DNA of 47,275 nucleotides from Pseudomonadota bacterium (GTDB lineage: Bacteria > Pseudomonadota > Gammaproteobacteria > Steroidobacterales > Steroidobacteraceae). The stretch is from positions 1 through 47,275 of the forward strand of contig JAJZVF010000002.1 in the NCBI GenBank assembly GCA_021845825.1, read 5' to 3'. Shown here one piece after another: positions 7,996-16,653 of this stretch (position 1 is the stretch's first letter; every line of letters begins with the position of its first letter). The notes beneath the pieces were generated by a model, which saw only the letters and a list, made by a program, of their open reading frames with translations, was not told where the DNA came from and searched no databases. The position numbers and the translations under genes are program-made.

Positions 7996-8001
7996 TATAC
8001 T
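7996..8001 (+). promoter_or_regulatory. Possible -10 box of a leaderless polA mRNA
   Basis: TATACT ends 6 bases before the polA ATG at 8008, so initiation would fall on the start codon itself. No Shine-Dalgarno site is visible. The geometry is the same as for the thioesterase gene at 7309. The -35 region is poor. Confidence 0.35.
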
Positions 8002-8007
8002 GCGCGC

Positions 8008-10800
8008 ATGGAACTGCCCACTTCGCCCGATCTCGTTCTCATCGACGCCTCTTCCTACCTATACCGGGCCTTCAACGCCCTGCCGCCGCTCACCAGCTCG
8101 CGCGGCGAGCCGACCGGTGCGCTGCTCGGCGTGCTGAACATGCTTTCCAAGTTCCTGAAGGAATGCCGGCCGCGTCATCTCGCTCTGGTATTCGACGCTC
8201 CGGGACGCACTTTCCGCGACGAGCTGTTCGCCGAGTACAAGGCGCATCGCCCGCCGATGCCCGACGCCCTGCGAGCGCAGATCGAGCCGCTGCTCGCAGT
8301 GCTCACCGCGCAGGGGCTGCCGCTGCTGCGCATCGAGGGCGTGGAGGCGGATGATGTGATCGGCACCCTGGCGCGCCGCTGCGCGCAGGTCGGCGAGCGG
8401 GTGCTGATCTCGACGAGCGACAAGGATATGGCGCAGTTGGTCGACGACTCGATCACGCTGGTCAACACGATGAGCAACACGGTGCTCGACCGCGCCGGCG
8501 TCAAAGCGAAGTTCGACGTCTTTCCGGAACAGATCGCCGACTATCTCGCTCTGGTCGGAGACAGCGCCGACAACATCCCCGGCGTCGACAAGGTGGGCGC
8601 CAAGACGGCGGCAAAGCTGCTCGGCCAATACGGCACGCTGGACAATCTCATCGCACACGCGGATGAGGTCGGCGGCAAGGTGGGCGAGAACCTGCGCGCA
8701 GGCCTCGCGACGCTCGAGCTCTCACGCAAGCTCGCGACCATCGACACGGATGTCAGTCTGCCCGTGACGGCGGACGATCTGCAGTCCTCCCCGCCGGACC
8801 TCGAGCGGCTCCGGGAGTTGTATACGCGGTACGAGCTTCGCTCGCTACTGCGCCAGCTCGATGGGAGCGATACGGTGGCCGTGATGCCGGCCCACGACAG
8901 CGGCCCGCACAGGCCGGATGCCGTATCGACGCCGCTCGAGCGCGCCCGGCCCGGCGATGCACCGCAGGAGCCGGCCGAATCGCTTCGGCCGCTTCGCCAT
9001 TACGACACGGTGCTTACACGCGCGCACTTCGCTCAATGGCTGCAGAAGCTCCGTGCCGCCGAGCTGATCGCGTTCGACACCGAGACCACCAGCCTTGATT
9101 ACATGCGGGCCGAGATCGTCGGCGTATCGTTTTGCCTTACGCCGGGCGAGGCCGCCTATGTGCCGCTCGCGCACGCGTACGCCGGGGCACCGGCGCAGCT
9201 CGACCGCGCCGAGGCGCTCGAGGCGCTGCGGCCCATGCTGGAGGATCCGGCAAGACCGAAAGTCGGCCACCACCTGAAATACGATGCGCACGTGCTCGCC
9301 AATCACGGCATTCGCCTAGCAGGCATGAGATACGACACCATGCTCGAGTCTTATGTGTGGGACAGCGTGGCGACACGACACAACATGGATGCCGCGGCAC
9401 GGCATTATCTGGGCGTGCAGACCATCACCTACGAGGACGTGGCCGGCAAGGGCGCAAAGCAGATCCCCTTCGCGCAGGTGCCGGTGGAGAAAGCCGGCGA
9501 GTATGCCGCGGAAGACGCCGATGTGACGTTGCGGCTGCATCGGACGCTATGGCCGAAGATCACCGCCGTGCCCGCGCTCGAGCGACTCTACGAGACCATC
9601 GAACAGCCGCTGGTGCCGGTTCTGCAGCGCATGGAACGTCGCGGCGTGCTGGTCAATGCCGAACGGTTGCGCGCGCAGAGCACGGAGATCGCCGGCAAGC
9701 TCGTGGCGCTCGCCGAGCGGGCACGCCGGGAGGCGGGGACGGACCTCAATGTCGACTCCCCGAAGCAGCTCCAGCAGGTGCTGTTCGAGAAGCTCGGCCT
9801 GCCGGTGCTGCGCAAAACGCCCAAGGGACAGCCCTCCACCGCCGAGGACGTCCTGGAGGAGCTTGCGACCTCCTACCCGCTACCGCGGACGGTGCTCGAA
9901 TACCGCGCGCTTGCCAAGCTCAAATCCACCTACACCGAGAAGCTCCCCGAGCTCATCAATCCGGTCACCGGACGTATTCACACTTCCTATCATCAGGCCG
10001 TCGCGCAAACCGGGAGGCTTTCCTCGACCGATCCCAACCTTCAGAACATCCCGATCCGCACGCCTGAAGGCCGGCGCATTCGCCAGGCCTTCGTCGCGCC
10101 GGCCGGCCATGTGCTGCTGGCGGCCGATTACTCGCAGATCGAGCTACGCATCATGGCGCACTTATCCGGCGACGAAGGGCTGCTCGCGGCTTTCGCCGAG
10201 GAGCGCGACGTACACCGGGCCACCGCGGCCGAGGTATTCGGGGTACCGCTCGATGCGGTGACATCCGATCAGCGACGCCTCGCCAAGACCATCAATTTCG
10301 GGCTGATCTACGGCATGTCGTCATTCGGCCTGGCCCGTCAGCTCGGCATCGATCGAGCCTCGGCGCAGCGCTACGTAGAGCGCTACTTCCAACGTTACCC
10401 GGGCGTCCGCCGCTTCATGGACGAGACCCGCGCGCAGGCGCGGGAGCGCGGCTACGTCGAAACGGTGTTCGGACGGCGGCTGTATCTGCCCGATATCCGC
10501 TCCGGTAATCAACAGACCCGCCAGTACGCCGAGCGCAGCGCAATCAACGCTCCCATGCAAGGCACCGCTGCCGATATCATCAAGCGGGCAATGATCGACG
10601 TGGATGCCTGGTGTATCGCACAGGAGGCGCCGGCGCGGTTAATCATGCAGGTGCACGATGAGCTGGTGCTCGAAGTTCTCGAGGATGCCGCCGGCGCCGT
10701 GATCGAGGCAGTTCGAACTCATATGACAGATGCTGCCGCGCTCAAGGTACCGTTGCGCGTGGATATCGGTACGGGCGCAAATTGGGACGAAGCCCATTGA
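8008..10800 (+). CDS. polA: DNA polymerase I
   Basis: PolA fills gaps and removes RNA primers during replication and repair. All three domains are present in the 930 residues. The 5'-3' nuclease (about 1-290) contains VLISTSDKDMAQLV and GDSADNIPGVDKVGAKTA. The 3'-5' proofreading domain (about 335-510) has FDTETTSLDYM and KYDAHVLANHG, so its acidic residues look intact. The polymerase domain has motif A DYSQIELRIMAHLSGD, motif B RRLAKTINFGLIYGM and motif C VHDELVLEV. The start is ATG with a TATACT box 6 bases upstream and no ribosome site. The downstream gap to engB holds a small RNA gene, as in enterobacteria (Spot 42) and pseudomonads (ErsA). Confidence 0.99.
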   Translation: MELPTSPDLVLIDASSYLYRAFNALPPLTSSRGEPTGALLGVLNMLSKFLKECRPRHLALVFDAPGRTFRDELFAEYKAHRPPMPDALRAQIEPLLAVLTAQGLPLLRIEGVEADDVIGTLARRCAQVGERVLISTSDKDMAQLVDDSITLVNTMSNTVLDRAGVKAKFDVFPEQIADYLALVGDSADNIPGVDKVGAKTAAKLLGQYGTLDNLIAHADEVGGKVGENLRAGLATLELSRKLATIDTDVSLPVTADDLQSSPPDLERLRELYTRYELRSLLRQLDGSDTVAVMPAHDSGPHRPDAVSTPLERARPGDAPQEPAESLRPLRHYDTVLTRAHFAQWLQKLRAAELIAFDTETTSLDYMRAEIVGVSFCLTPGEAAYVPLAHAYAGAPAQLDRAEALEALRPMLEDPARPKVGHHLKYDAHVLANHGIRLAGMRYDTMLESYVWDSVATRHNMDAAARHYLGVQTITYEDVAGKGAKQIPFAQVPVEKAGEYAAEDADVTLRLHRTLWPKITAVPALERLYETIEQPLVPVLQRMERRGVLVNAERLRAQSTEIAGKLVALAERARREAGTDLNVDSPKQLQQVLFEKLGLPVLRKTPKGQPSTAEDVLEELATSYPLPRTVLEYRALAKLKSTYTEKLPELINPVTGRIHTSYHQAVAQTGRLSSTDPNLQNIPIRTPEGRRIRQAFVAPAGHVLLAADYSQIELRIMAHLSGDEGLLAAFAEERDVHRATAAEVFGVPLDAVTSDQRRLAKTINFGLIYGMSSFGLARQLGIDRASAQRYVERYFQRYPGVRRFMDETRAQARERGYVETVFGRRLYLPDIRSGNQQTRQYAERSAINAPMQGTAADIIKRAMIDVDAWCIAQEAPARLIMQVHDELVLEVLEDAAGAVIEAVRTHMTDAAALKVPLRVDIGTGANWDEAH

Positions 10801-10908
10801 TAGTCGGAAAAATTCCACTAATTTGAACGCAATTCGATGCACTTCTTTGCGAAATTCCCGCAGATTACAGAATGTATGGGTGAATGGGCCGAATCCAGCG
10901 CGAACGTC

Positions 10909-10936
10909 GGAACTTCCATGGAGCCTTCGGGTCGAA
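10909..10936 (+). promoter_or_regulatory. SigmaE/AlgU-type promoter of the polA-engB sRNA
   Basis: GGAACTT, then 15 bases, then GTCGAA. This matches the extracytoplasmic-stress consensus GGAACTT-N15-GTCtaA nearly perfectly, differing at one -10 base. Transcription should start near 10943, exactly where the first sRNA hairpin begins. The Pseudomonas ErsA gene, in the same neighbourhood, is also AlgU-dependent. Confidence 0.7.
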
Positions 10937-10942
10937 ATCATT

Positions 10943-11057
10943 GAGCACCAAGGTGCTCCCCGCTTCCCTCCCTGAGCGGGTCAAAACCCGGTTCACAACG
11001 AGACCTGTGCCGGGTTAGTCTGCCCCGGTGGCCCCTAAGGCCATCGGGGTCTTTTAT
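10943..11057 (+). ncRNA. Predicted small regulatory RNA in the Spot 42/ErsA position
   Basis: About 115 nt with no ORF but strong ordered structure. Hairpin 1 is GAGCAC/GTGCTC with loop CAAG (10943-10958). Hairpin 2 is CCCGCT/AGCGGG with the pyrimidine-rich loop TCCCTCCCTG (10959-10980), complementary to Shine-Dalgarno sequences. Hairpin 3 is AACCCGG/CCGGGTT (10985-11016). An intrinsic terminator follows. A sigmaE-type promoter sits just upstream. The polA-engB location is that of Spot 42 in enterobacteria and ErsA in Pseudomonas, and the stress promoter plus C-rich loop resemble ErsA most. An Hfq-dependent repressor of mRNAs is the likely role; targets are unknown. Seen: promoter, stems, loop, terminator. 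Inferred: homology and function. Confidence 0.72.
11023..11057 (+). terminator. Intrinsic terminator of the sRNA
   Basis: An 11-bp stem (CCCCGGTGGCC / GGCCATCGGGG, one G-T pair) with a 5-nt loop is followed by TCTTTTATT. It ends the predicted sRNA and reaches 4 bp into the 3' end of the opposing engB gene. Confidence 0.9.
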
Positions 11058-11641
11058 TGCTCGCCGCCCACGAGCCATGCCGAGAGCACTCGCTGTGCCT
11101 CTTCGACCCCGACGCCGGCGTGCGCAGAGAATAACTGCACGGGCACCTCTTCGCCCACGCCCGTAGTGGCGGCCAGGAATGCCCGCCGCACATCGGTACG
11201 GCTCAACTTGTCCGTCTTCGACAGCAGCACATGCGTCCGCTGCCGCTGGCCGGCCCACTCGAGCAGCGCCCTATCGCCTTCGGTGATGCCGCGACGCGCA
11301 TCCACGATCACGAACAGCCCCTGCAGCGAGCTGCGCTGCCGCAACGCCTCGAGCAACCGGGGCCAGGCGCGCCGGTCGCTTTCGGGTGCGCTCGCATAGC
11401 CATAGCCGGGCAGGTCGACCAAACGCCGCCCGGCCGAAAGCTCGAAGAAATTGATGAGCCGGGTACGCCCCGGAGTCTTGCTCGTCCGCGCCAGCGCCTG
11501 CCGGCCCAAGATGGCGTTGATAGCGCTTGACTTGCCCGCGTTCGATCGACCCGCGAAGGCGACTTCGGCACCGGAATCGGCGGGAAAATGCGCCGGCGCG
11601 GCGGCGCTCAGCAGGAACCGTGCTTGGGGGAATCGTGCCAC
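11054..11641 (-). CDS. engB: Ribosome biogenesis GTPase EngB (YihA/YsxC)
   Basis: EngB is a TrmE-Era-family GTPase needed for 50S subunit assembly. The 195-residue protein has G1 AGRSNAGKSS, a G2-like threonine in KTPGRTRLINFF, G3 DLPGYGYA, G4 SKTDKL and a G5-like FSAHAG near the C terminus. This is the usual length and order for the family. It converges on polA and the sRNA gene, matching the common polA-sRNA-engB arrangement. It is divergent from the dsbA pair, with a 379-bp gap that contains no convincing gene. Confidence 0.97.
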   Translation of the reverse strand: MARFPQARFLLSAAAPAHFPADSGAEVAFAGRSNAGKSSAINAILGRQALARTSKTPGRTRLINFFELSAGRRLVDLPGYGYASAPESDRRAWPRLLEALRQRSSLQGLFVIVDARRGITEGDRALLEWAGQRQRTHVLLSKTDKLSRTDVRRAFLAATTGVGEEVPVQLFSAHAGVGVEEAQRVLSAWLVGGEQ

Positions 11642-12020
11642 GGTCGTAGTGTACTATTGTCGACTTTCGCATCACGGGTCGAAACGAGAAAGAACGGGCC
11701 ATGGCGAAAAGAACTTCTCTCGCTTCCATGCCGGCGGTACCGGCAGCCTCGGTTTTTCTGGCGCCGGCGTCCTCATGCGCCGGCGCGGCTGCGAACGGCT
11801 ATCCGGCACTTCGGGCACAGCATTCGGTCTATGTCCTGACGCAGCTTACGAGCGACACCGACGGCACCCGACCCGCTACCGTGGACCAGACGCGACCATC
11901 ACGCCCCCCAAACAGCCATCATGTTCGACACCACCATACCCCCGATGGCGGCGGAAACGCCCGCCGTCGCGTTCTGCGTGCGAGGCCTGCCATGAGCAAC
12001 CCTCGGGAGACCTGCCGCTC
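11642..12020 (+). other. Gene-poor gap between engB and the dsbA pair
   Basis: In pseudomonads this position carries cytochrome c4, but no CXXCH haem motif is readable here. An ORF at 11701-12024 begins with a signal-peptide-like stretch (MAKRTSLASMPAVPAASVFL) but turns into arginine-rich sequence of no known family, and I do not call it a gene. Two small palindromes are present. One is TGCCGG/CCGGCA followed after a few bases by TTTTT (about 11729-11755). The other is a 9-bp stem GCGCCGGCG/CGCCGGCGC with an 8-nt loop (11761-11786). It must also hold the engB and dsbA promoters, which I cannot place with confidence. Confidence 0.4.
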
Positions 12021-12863
12021 ATGACCCGTACGCTCGTACTCTCCGCTGCGCTCGTTCTCGCCTTGGGCGCCTGCAGCTCGCGTCCGGGGCAGACCTCTCG
12101 GGCCGCGCCACCGGCCTCGCCGTCCGGGCGAACGTCTTCCGGCGCGACGGCGCAGCCCAGCGCATCGGGTGAGAACGCCGCGGAAAATGGCGGCAGTGCC
12201 CGGAGCGCATCGAGCAGCGCCGCCGCACAAGGACCCCTCGCCCTGCCCATGAGCAGCCGGTGGAAGCCGGGCGTCAATTACGACGTGATCGCGCCGGCCC
12301 AGCCGACCAATGCGCCGCCCGGCAAGGTGCAGGTGATGGAGGTGTTCTGGCTCGCCTGCCCGCGCTGCTACGCGCTCGAGCCCTACATGCGGGCCTGGCG
12401 CAAGTCCAAACCCGATTATGTCCAGTTCGTGCGCGTGCCGGTGATGTGGGGCCCGGTTCAGCAGGCCCAGGCGAGGCTGTTCTACACGCTGAAGGCGCTC
12501 GATCGCGACGATCTGGTGGACACCGCCTTCAAAGCCATCCACGACCTCGAGACGCAGACGGGCACCGAGTCGCTCATGATCGGCAGCAGCCGGGCGAGCA
12601 CGATGAGGATGCAGGAGGCGTTCGCGGTCCGCAACGGGCTGAGCGCCGCCGCCTTCAAGAGCGCCTACAACTCCTTTGATGTCCGCGCCGAGCTGCAGCA
12701 CGCCGAGCAGATCACCCAGCTCTACGAGATCCGCTCGGTGCCGACAACCATCGTTGACGGCCGCTACAGCACCGACCCGGCCAAGGCCGGCGGCGACAAG
12801 CAAATGATCGCGCTGATCGACTTCCTGGCAAAATGGGTCCACGACCACCGGAGTGCGCCATGA
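12021..12863 (+). CDS. DsbA-like thiol oxidoreductase, predicted lipoprotein
   Basis: This 280-residue protein has a lipoprotein signal (LALGACSS, Cys18), a Ser/Ala/Gly-rich linker to about residue 75 and a DsbA-type thioredoxin domain with insertion. The redox motif is CPRC (Cys113, Cys116), not the classical CPHC; the cis-proline loop is SVPTTI. It would sit on the membrane facing the periplasm and form or shuffle disulfides. Ser at +2 after the lipidated Cys would favour outer-membrane sorting. Its domain is closely similar to the next gene even at DNA level, for example around VQFVRVPVMWGP, so the pair arose by tandem duplication. The stop overlaps the next start (ATGA), implying translational coupling. 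The residue between the cysteines tunes redox potential, so Arg suggests a specialised role. Confidence 0.9.
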   Translation: MTRTLVLSAALVLALGACSSRPGQTSRAAPPASPSGRTSSGATAQPSASGENAAENGGSARSASSSAAAQGPLALPMSSRWKPGVNYDVIAPAQPTNAPPGKVQVMEVFWLACPRCYALEPYMRAWRKSKPDYVQFVRVPVMWGPVQQAQARLFYTLKALDRDDLVDTAFKAIHDLETQTGTESLMIGSSRASTMRMQEAFAVRNGLSAAAFKSAYNSFDVRAELQHAEQITQLYEIRSVPTTIVDGRYSTDPAKAGGDKQMIALIDFLAKWVHDHRSAP

Positions 12864-13612
12864 GGGCAATGCCCATATCGAAAGCGAATCGCGTCCTGGC
12901 TCTTGCCGCTACGCTGCTGCTCGCCGCAGCCGCCGGCGCGCCGCCGGCAATTGCGGCCAACGTGCCGCTGCCGGTGAGCAGCCGCTGGAAGGCGGGCGTC
13001 AACTACAAGGTGATCTCGCCCGCCGTGCCGACCAACGCGCCTGCGGGCAAGGTGCAGGTCATGGAATTCTTCTATCTCGCCTGCCCGTTCTGCCATGCGC
13101 TCGAGCCGCACATGCTCGCTTGGCGCAAGACCAAGCCTGCCTATGTTCAGTTCGTGCGCGTGCCGGTCATGTGGGCGCCGTTGCAGGTAGCGGATGCCCG
13201 GCTCTTTTACACGCTGGAGGCGCTGGGTCGGGATGACCTGGTCGAGACGGCGTTCGACACCCTTCATCAGATGGAAAAGCAGGCCGGTACGGAAGCAGTC
13301 ATGGTCGGCAGCACACCGGCGCGCACGCTCGCGCTTCAGGAAGCCTTCGCCGAGCAGCATGGTGTCAGCGGCGCCGCTTTCGTCAATGCTTATAACTCCT
13401 TCGACGTTCACGTCGAGCTTGGCCGGGCGCGCCAGCTCGGACGGATGTACGAGGTCACGGGCACCCCCACGATCGTCATCGACGGGCGTTACCGGACCGG
13501 CCCGTCGTTTTTCCGCTTCCGCGCAGGCAGGGCGCCGCGTGCCAGCGGCGACAATCGGACCATCGAGCTGATCGACTTCCTCACCCGGTGGGTCCACGAC
13601 CATTCGCGCTAG
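12860..13612 (+). CDS. dsbA: Thiol:disulfide interchange protein DsbA
   Basis: The second of the tandem pair is a soluble periplasmic DsbA that donates disulfides to exported proteins. A cleavable signal peptide (about 1-32, ending PPAIAA) precedes the mature domain. The active site is CPFC within FFYLACPFCHALEP, the cis-proline loop is GTPTIVI, and the helical insertion includes ALGRDDLVETAFDTLHQME. The start overlaps the upstream stop as ATGA, giving 250 residues. A short insert near the C terminus (about FFRFRAGRAPRASG) is absent from the first copy. Pseudomonas and Xanthomonas also have DsbA-type genes in this neighbourhood. DsbB is not in the window. Confidence 0.92.
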   Translation: MRAMPISKANRVLALAATLLLAAAAGAPPAIAANVPLPVSSRWKAGVNYKVISPAVPTNAPAGKVQVMEFFYLACPFCHALEPHMLAWRKTKPAYVQFVRVPVMWAPLQVADARLFYTLEALGRDDLVETAFDTLHQMEKQAGTEAVMVGSTPARTLALQEAFAEQHGVSGAAFVNAYNSFDVHVELGRARQLGRMYEVTGTPTIVIDGRYRTGPSFFRFRAGRAPRASGDNRTIELIDFLTRWVHDHSR

Positions 13613-13731
13613 GCGGCTCTTCCCTGGCGCCGCGCGCCGAGATCGCCGGCCGGTGCAGCACAAACGGCGCCGAGGTTCGACTCAGTCAGCGAGCGACGGC
13701 GCGCGCAGCTCCCGTCACTCGATTGGCGTCG

Positions 13732-15069
13732 CTACAGTATGTAGCGGCTGAGGTCCTCGTCCTTGGCGAGGGTGCCCAGGTGCTCGTCGACATACTTCGC
13801 GTCGAGGACGATCGCCACGCCCGACTGCTCGGAGGCATCGAACGAAACCGACTCGAGCAGCCGCTCCATGACGGTGTGCAGGCGCCGCGCGCCGATATTC
13901 TCCGTGCGCTCGTTCACCTGGTAGGCGATCTCGGCGATGCGCTGCACGCCGTCGGCGGAGAACCGCACTGACACGCCCTCGGTCTGCATCAGCGCCTGGT
14001 ATTGCGCCGTGAGCGAGGCGTCAGGTTCCGTCAGGATGCGTACGAAGTCGCCCACCTTCAGCGAATCGAGCTCCACCCGGATGGGCAACCGCCCCTGCAG
14101 CTCGGGGATCAGATCCGAGGGCTTCGACAGACTGAATGCGCCCGAGGCAATGAACAGCACGTGGTCGGTCTTGACCGGACCGTACTTGGTCGCCACCGTC
14201 GAGCCCTCGACCAGCGGCAGCAGGTCGCGCTGCACGCCCTCGCGCGAGACATCCGCGCCGAGCGTTTCCTGGCGGCGCGTGACCTTGTCGATCTCGTCGA
14301 TGAACACGATGCCGTTCTGCTCGGCATTGGCGATAGCCTTGATCTTCAGCTCGTCCTCGTTGATGAGCTTGCCGGCCTCCTCCTCGAGGAGCAGCTTCGC
14401 CGCCTCGCGCACCTTGACCTTGCGGGTGCGCGTGCGATTACCGCCCAGGTTCTGGAATATGGCCTGAAGCTGCTGCTGCATTTCCTCCATGCCCGGCGGC
14501 GCCATGATCTCCACGCCCACCGGGAGTGAGCGCATCTCGATTTCGATCTCGCGCTCGTCGAGTTCGCCGGCACGCAGCATGCGGCGGAATTTCTCGCGCG
14601 TCTCCGCATCGCGCGGCTGCGCCGGCTCGTCGGTCGAGAAACCCAGCATGCGCGGCTTGGGCAGCAGCGCATCCAACACCCGCTCCTCGGCGGCCTCGGC
14701 GGCGCGCTGGCGGACTTTCTCCATTTCCTGCTCGCGCGTCATCTTGACCGCGACGTCAGCCAGCTCTTTGACGATGGAGTCGACATCCCGGCCGACATAC
14801 CCGACTTCGGTAAATTTGGTCGCCTCGACCTTGACGAAGGGCGCATGGGCGAGGCGTGCCAGGCGGCGGGCGATTTCGGTCTTGCCCACTCCGGTCGGAC
14901 CGATCATGAGGATGTTCTTGGGCGTGATCTCCTGGCGTAGCGACTCCTCGACCTGCATGCGCCGCCAACGGTTGCGCAGCGCAATGGCTACGGCTCGCTT
15001 GGCGGCGTCCTGGCCGATGATGTGCTTGTCCAGCTCCTGGACGATCTGGCGGGGAGTGAGCGATGACAT
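13732..15069 (-). CDS. hslU: ATP-dependent protease ATPase subunit HslU
   Basis: HslU is the AAA+ hexamer that unfolds substrates and feeds them to the HslV peptidase. The 445 residues show Walker [16 protein letters not shown], the GYVGRDV pore loop, Walker [10 protein letters not shown] and the sensor region around [30 protein letters not shown]. The C terminus LSRYIL is the tail that docks into HslV. The gene follows hslV by 23 bp and ends the seven-gene minus-strand block. It converges on dsbA with a 119-bp gap. Heat-shock control is usual for the pair, but no clear sigma32 box was seen before hslV. Confidence 0.99.
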   Translation of the reverse strand: MSSLTPRQIVQELDKHIIGQDAAKRAVAIALRNRWRRMQVEESLRQEITPKNILMIGPTGVGKTEIARRLARLAHAPFVKVEATKFTEVGYVGRDVDSIVKELADVAVKMTREQEMEKVRQRAAEAAEERVLDALLPKPRMLGFSTDEPAQPRDAETREKFRRMLRAGELDEREIEIEMRSLPVGVEIMAPPGMEEMQQQLQAIFQNLGGNRTRTRKVKVREAAKLLLEEEAGKLINEDELKIKAIANAEQNGIVFIDEIDKVTRRQETLGADVSREGVQRDLLPLVEGSTVATKYGPVKTDHVLFIASGAFSLSKPSDLIPELQGRLPIRVELDSLKVGDFVRILTEPDASLTAQYQALMQTEGVSVRFSADGVQRIAEIAYQVNERTENIGARRLHTVMERLLESVSFDASEQSGVAIVLDAKYVDEHLGTLAKDEDLSRYIL

Positions 15070-15092
15070 GGCGTGCGCGCTGCAGACGTGCC

Positions 15093-15656
15093 TCAGGAGG
15101 CGGCCTGCTCCAGCTCCTCGATGGTGAGATTGCGGTTGGTATAGATGCAGATGTCGGCGGCGATATCGAGCGAGCGCTGGACTATCTCGCGCGCACCGAG
15201 ACCGGTCGCGTCGAGCAGCGCGCGTGCGGCGGCGAGGGCGTATTGACCGCCCGAGCCGATCGAGGCGGCATCGGTCTCAGGCTCGATGACATCGCCGTTG
15301 CCCGAGATCACCAGCAGCTTGGCGGGATCCGCGACCAGCAGCAGCGCCTCCAGGCGGCGCAGATACCGGTCCGCGCGCCAGTCCTTGGCGAGCTCGATGG
15401 CCGCGCGGGTGAGGTTGCCGTACTTCTCCAGCTTGCCCTCGAAGCGCTCGAACAGCGTAAAGGCGTCCGCCGTGCCGCCGGCAAATCCGGCGAGGATTTT
15501 GTCGTTGTAGAGCCGGCGTACCTTGCGGGCATTGCCCTTCATCACCGTGTTGCCGAGAGTCACCTGGCCGTCTCCGCCAAGGGCCACGATGCCGTTGCGG
15601 CGGACGCCGAGGATGGTGGTGCCATGGGGGTCGAAGAACGAGGGTGAATGGGTCAT
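15093..15656 (-). CDS. hslV: ATP-dependent protease peptidase subunit HslV
   Basis: HslV forms the proteolytic double hexamer, a proteasome-like N-terminal threonine protease. The catalytic core begins [23 protein letters not shown], followed by [35 protein letters not shown]. In E. coli the catalytic Thr follows the initiator Met directly. Here 11 or more residues ([12 protein letters not shown]) precede it, so a short propeptide must be removed, as also seems to be the case in Xanthomonas-type HslV. I chose the ATG at 15656 over the TTG at 15677 used by the ORF track. It lies 52 bp after xerC and 23 bp before hslU. Confidence 0.97.
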   Translation of the reverse strand: MTHSPSFFDPHGTTILGVRRNGIVALGGDGQVTLGNTVMKGNARKVRRLYNDKILAGFAGGTADAFTLFERFEGKLEKYGNLTRAAIELAKDWRADRYLRRLEALLLVADPAKLLVISGNGDVIEPETDAASIGSGGQYALAAARALLDATGLGAREIVQRSLDIAADICIYTNRNLTIEELEQAAS

Positions 15657-15708
15657 GGAATGGCCTGGGTCAAGCAACCGATGTCAGAGAATCATCCGGG
15701 CGAGAATC

Positions 15709-16647
15709 TCAAGGTCTGCGGCGCGCCCGAGGATGAGCGGCATCGTAGATGCGGGCGAGATGCTGAAAATCAAGATGCGTGTAGATCTGGGTGGTGGCGA
15801 TGTCCGCGTGGCCCAGTAGCTCCTGTACGCCGCGCAGTTCCGCGCCGGACTCGAGCAGGTGCGAGGCGAAGGAATGACGGAACAGATGCGGATACACGTG
15901 TTGAGGCAGGCCTTGTCGGCGTGCCCAATAGGCCACCCGCTGCTCGATCATCCGGCGGCCGAGCCGCCGGCCGGAGCGGCCGATGAACAACGCAGGCTCA
16001 TCGGGCCTCACCCACTGCTGCCTCTGCGCCAGCCAGCGCCTCAGAACCTCCACGGCGATTCGGCCCACCGGCACGGCCCGCTCCTTGCGTCCCTTGCCCA
16101 GCACCCGCACGGTCCGGTCCCTGAGGTCGAGGCGGCTCACGTCGAGACCGGTGAGCTCCGCGAGGCGCAGTCCCGAGGAATACAGCAACTCCATGATGGC
16201 ACGATCGCGGAGCGCCGCCGGCGAGTCCTCGGCGATGGCGAGGAGTCTCGCCATTTGATCGGCGTCCAGCGTCTCGGGCAGGCGACGCGCGGCCTTGGGC
16301 GCGCGCACCGCATGCGCCGGGTTGGCGCACAGACCGGCAATGCCCTCGCTCCCGCCCGTCCCTGCCGCCCGCGCCTCGCGCAGCAGAAAGTCGTAAAAGC
16401 TGCGCACCGCCGACAGACGCCGCTGGATACTGCGCGGTGAAAGCCCGCAGGCGTGCAGACGGGCAGCGAATGTGCGCAGCTGCGCCGTGTCGAGGTCGGT
16501 CCAGCGAGTCACTCCGGCGCGATCGCAATGCAACACCAGCGATCCAAGGTCGCGCAGGTAGCTTGAGACCGTGTGCGGGGAGCTGCGCCGCTCGGTGCTC
16601 AGGTAGCGCCGAAACCGCTCGAGCCATGCGAGGTCCTCGGGAATCAT
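15709..16647 (-). CDS. xerC: Site-specific tyrosine recombinase XerC
   Basis: XerC acts with XerD at dif to resolve chromosome dimers. The N-terminal SAM-like domain (about 5-90) has SSPHTVSSYLRDLGSL and the family stretch SPRSIQRRLSAVRSFYDFL. The catalytic domain holds the expected residues: Arg in SSGLRLAELTGL, Lys in GKGRKERAVPV, the HLFRHSFASHLL box, LGHADIATTQIYTH and the terminal tyrosine. Length (312 aa) is normal. The dapF-DUF484-xerC order is conserved in gammaproteobacteria and separates it from XerD. It starts 6 bp after DUF484. Confidence 0.96.
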   Translation of the reverse strand: MIPEDLAWLERFRRYLSTERRSSPHTVSSYLRDLGSLVLHCDRAGVTRWTDLDTAQLRTFAARLHACGLSPRSIQRRLSAVRSFYDFLLREARAAGTGGSEGIAGLCANPAHAVRAPKAARRLPETLDADQMARLLAIAEDSPAALRDRAIMELLYSSGLRLAELTGLDVSRLDLRDRTVRVLGKGRKERAVPVGRIAVEVLRRWLAQRQQWVRPDEPALFIGRSGRRLGRRMIEQRVAYWARRQGLPQHVYPHLFRHSFASHLLESGAELRGVQELLGHADIATTQIYTHLDFQHLARIYDAAHPRARRRP

Positions 16648-16653
16648 CGCCCG

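Noticed and set aside
11701-12024. 107-aa ORF with a signal-peptide-like start before the dsbA pair
   Set aside because: After about 35 residues it becomes arginine/histidine-rich with no recognisable fold, and it overlaps the dsbA start; kept only as a note in the gap entry.
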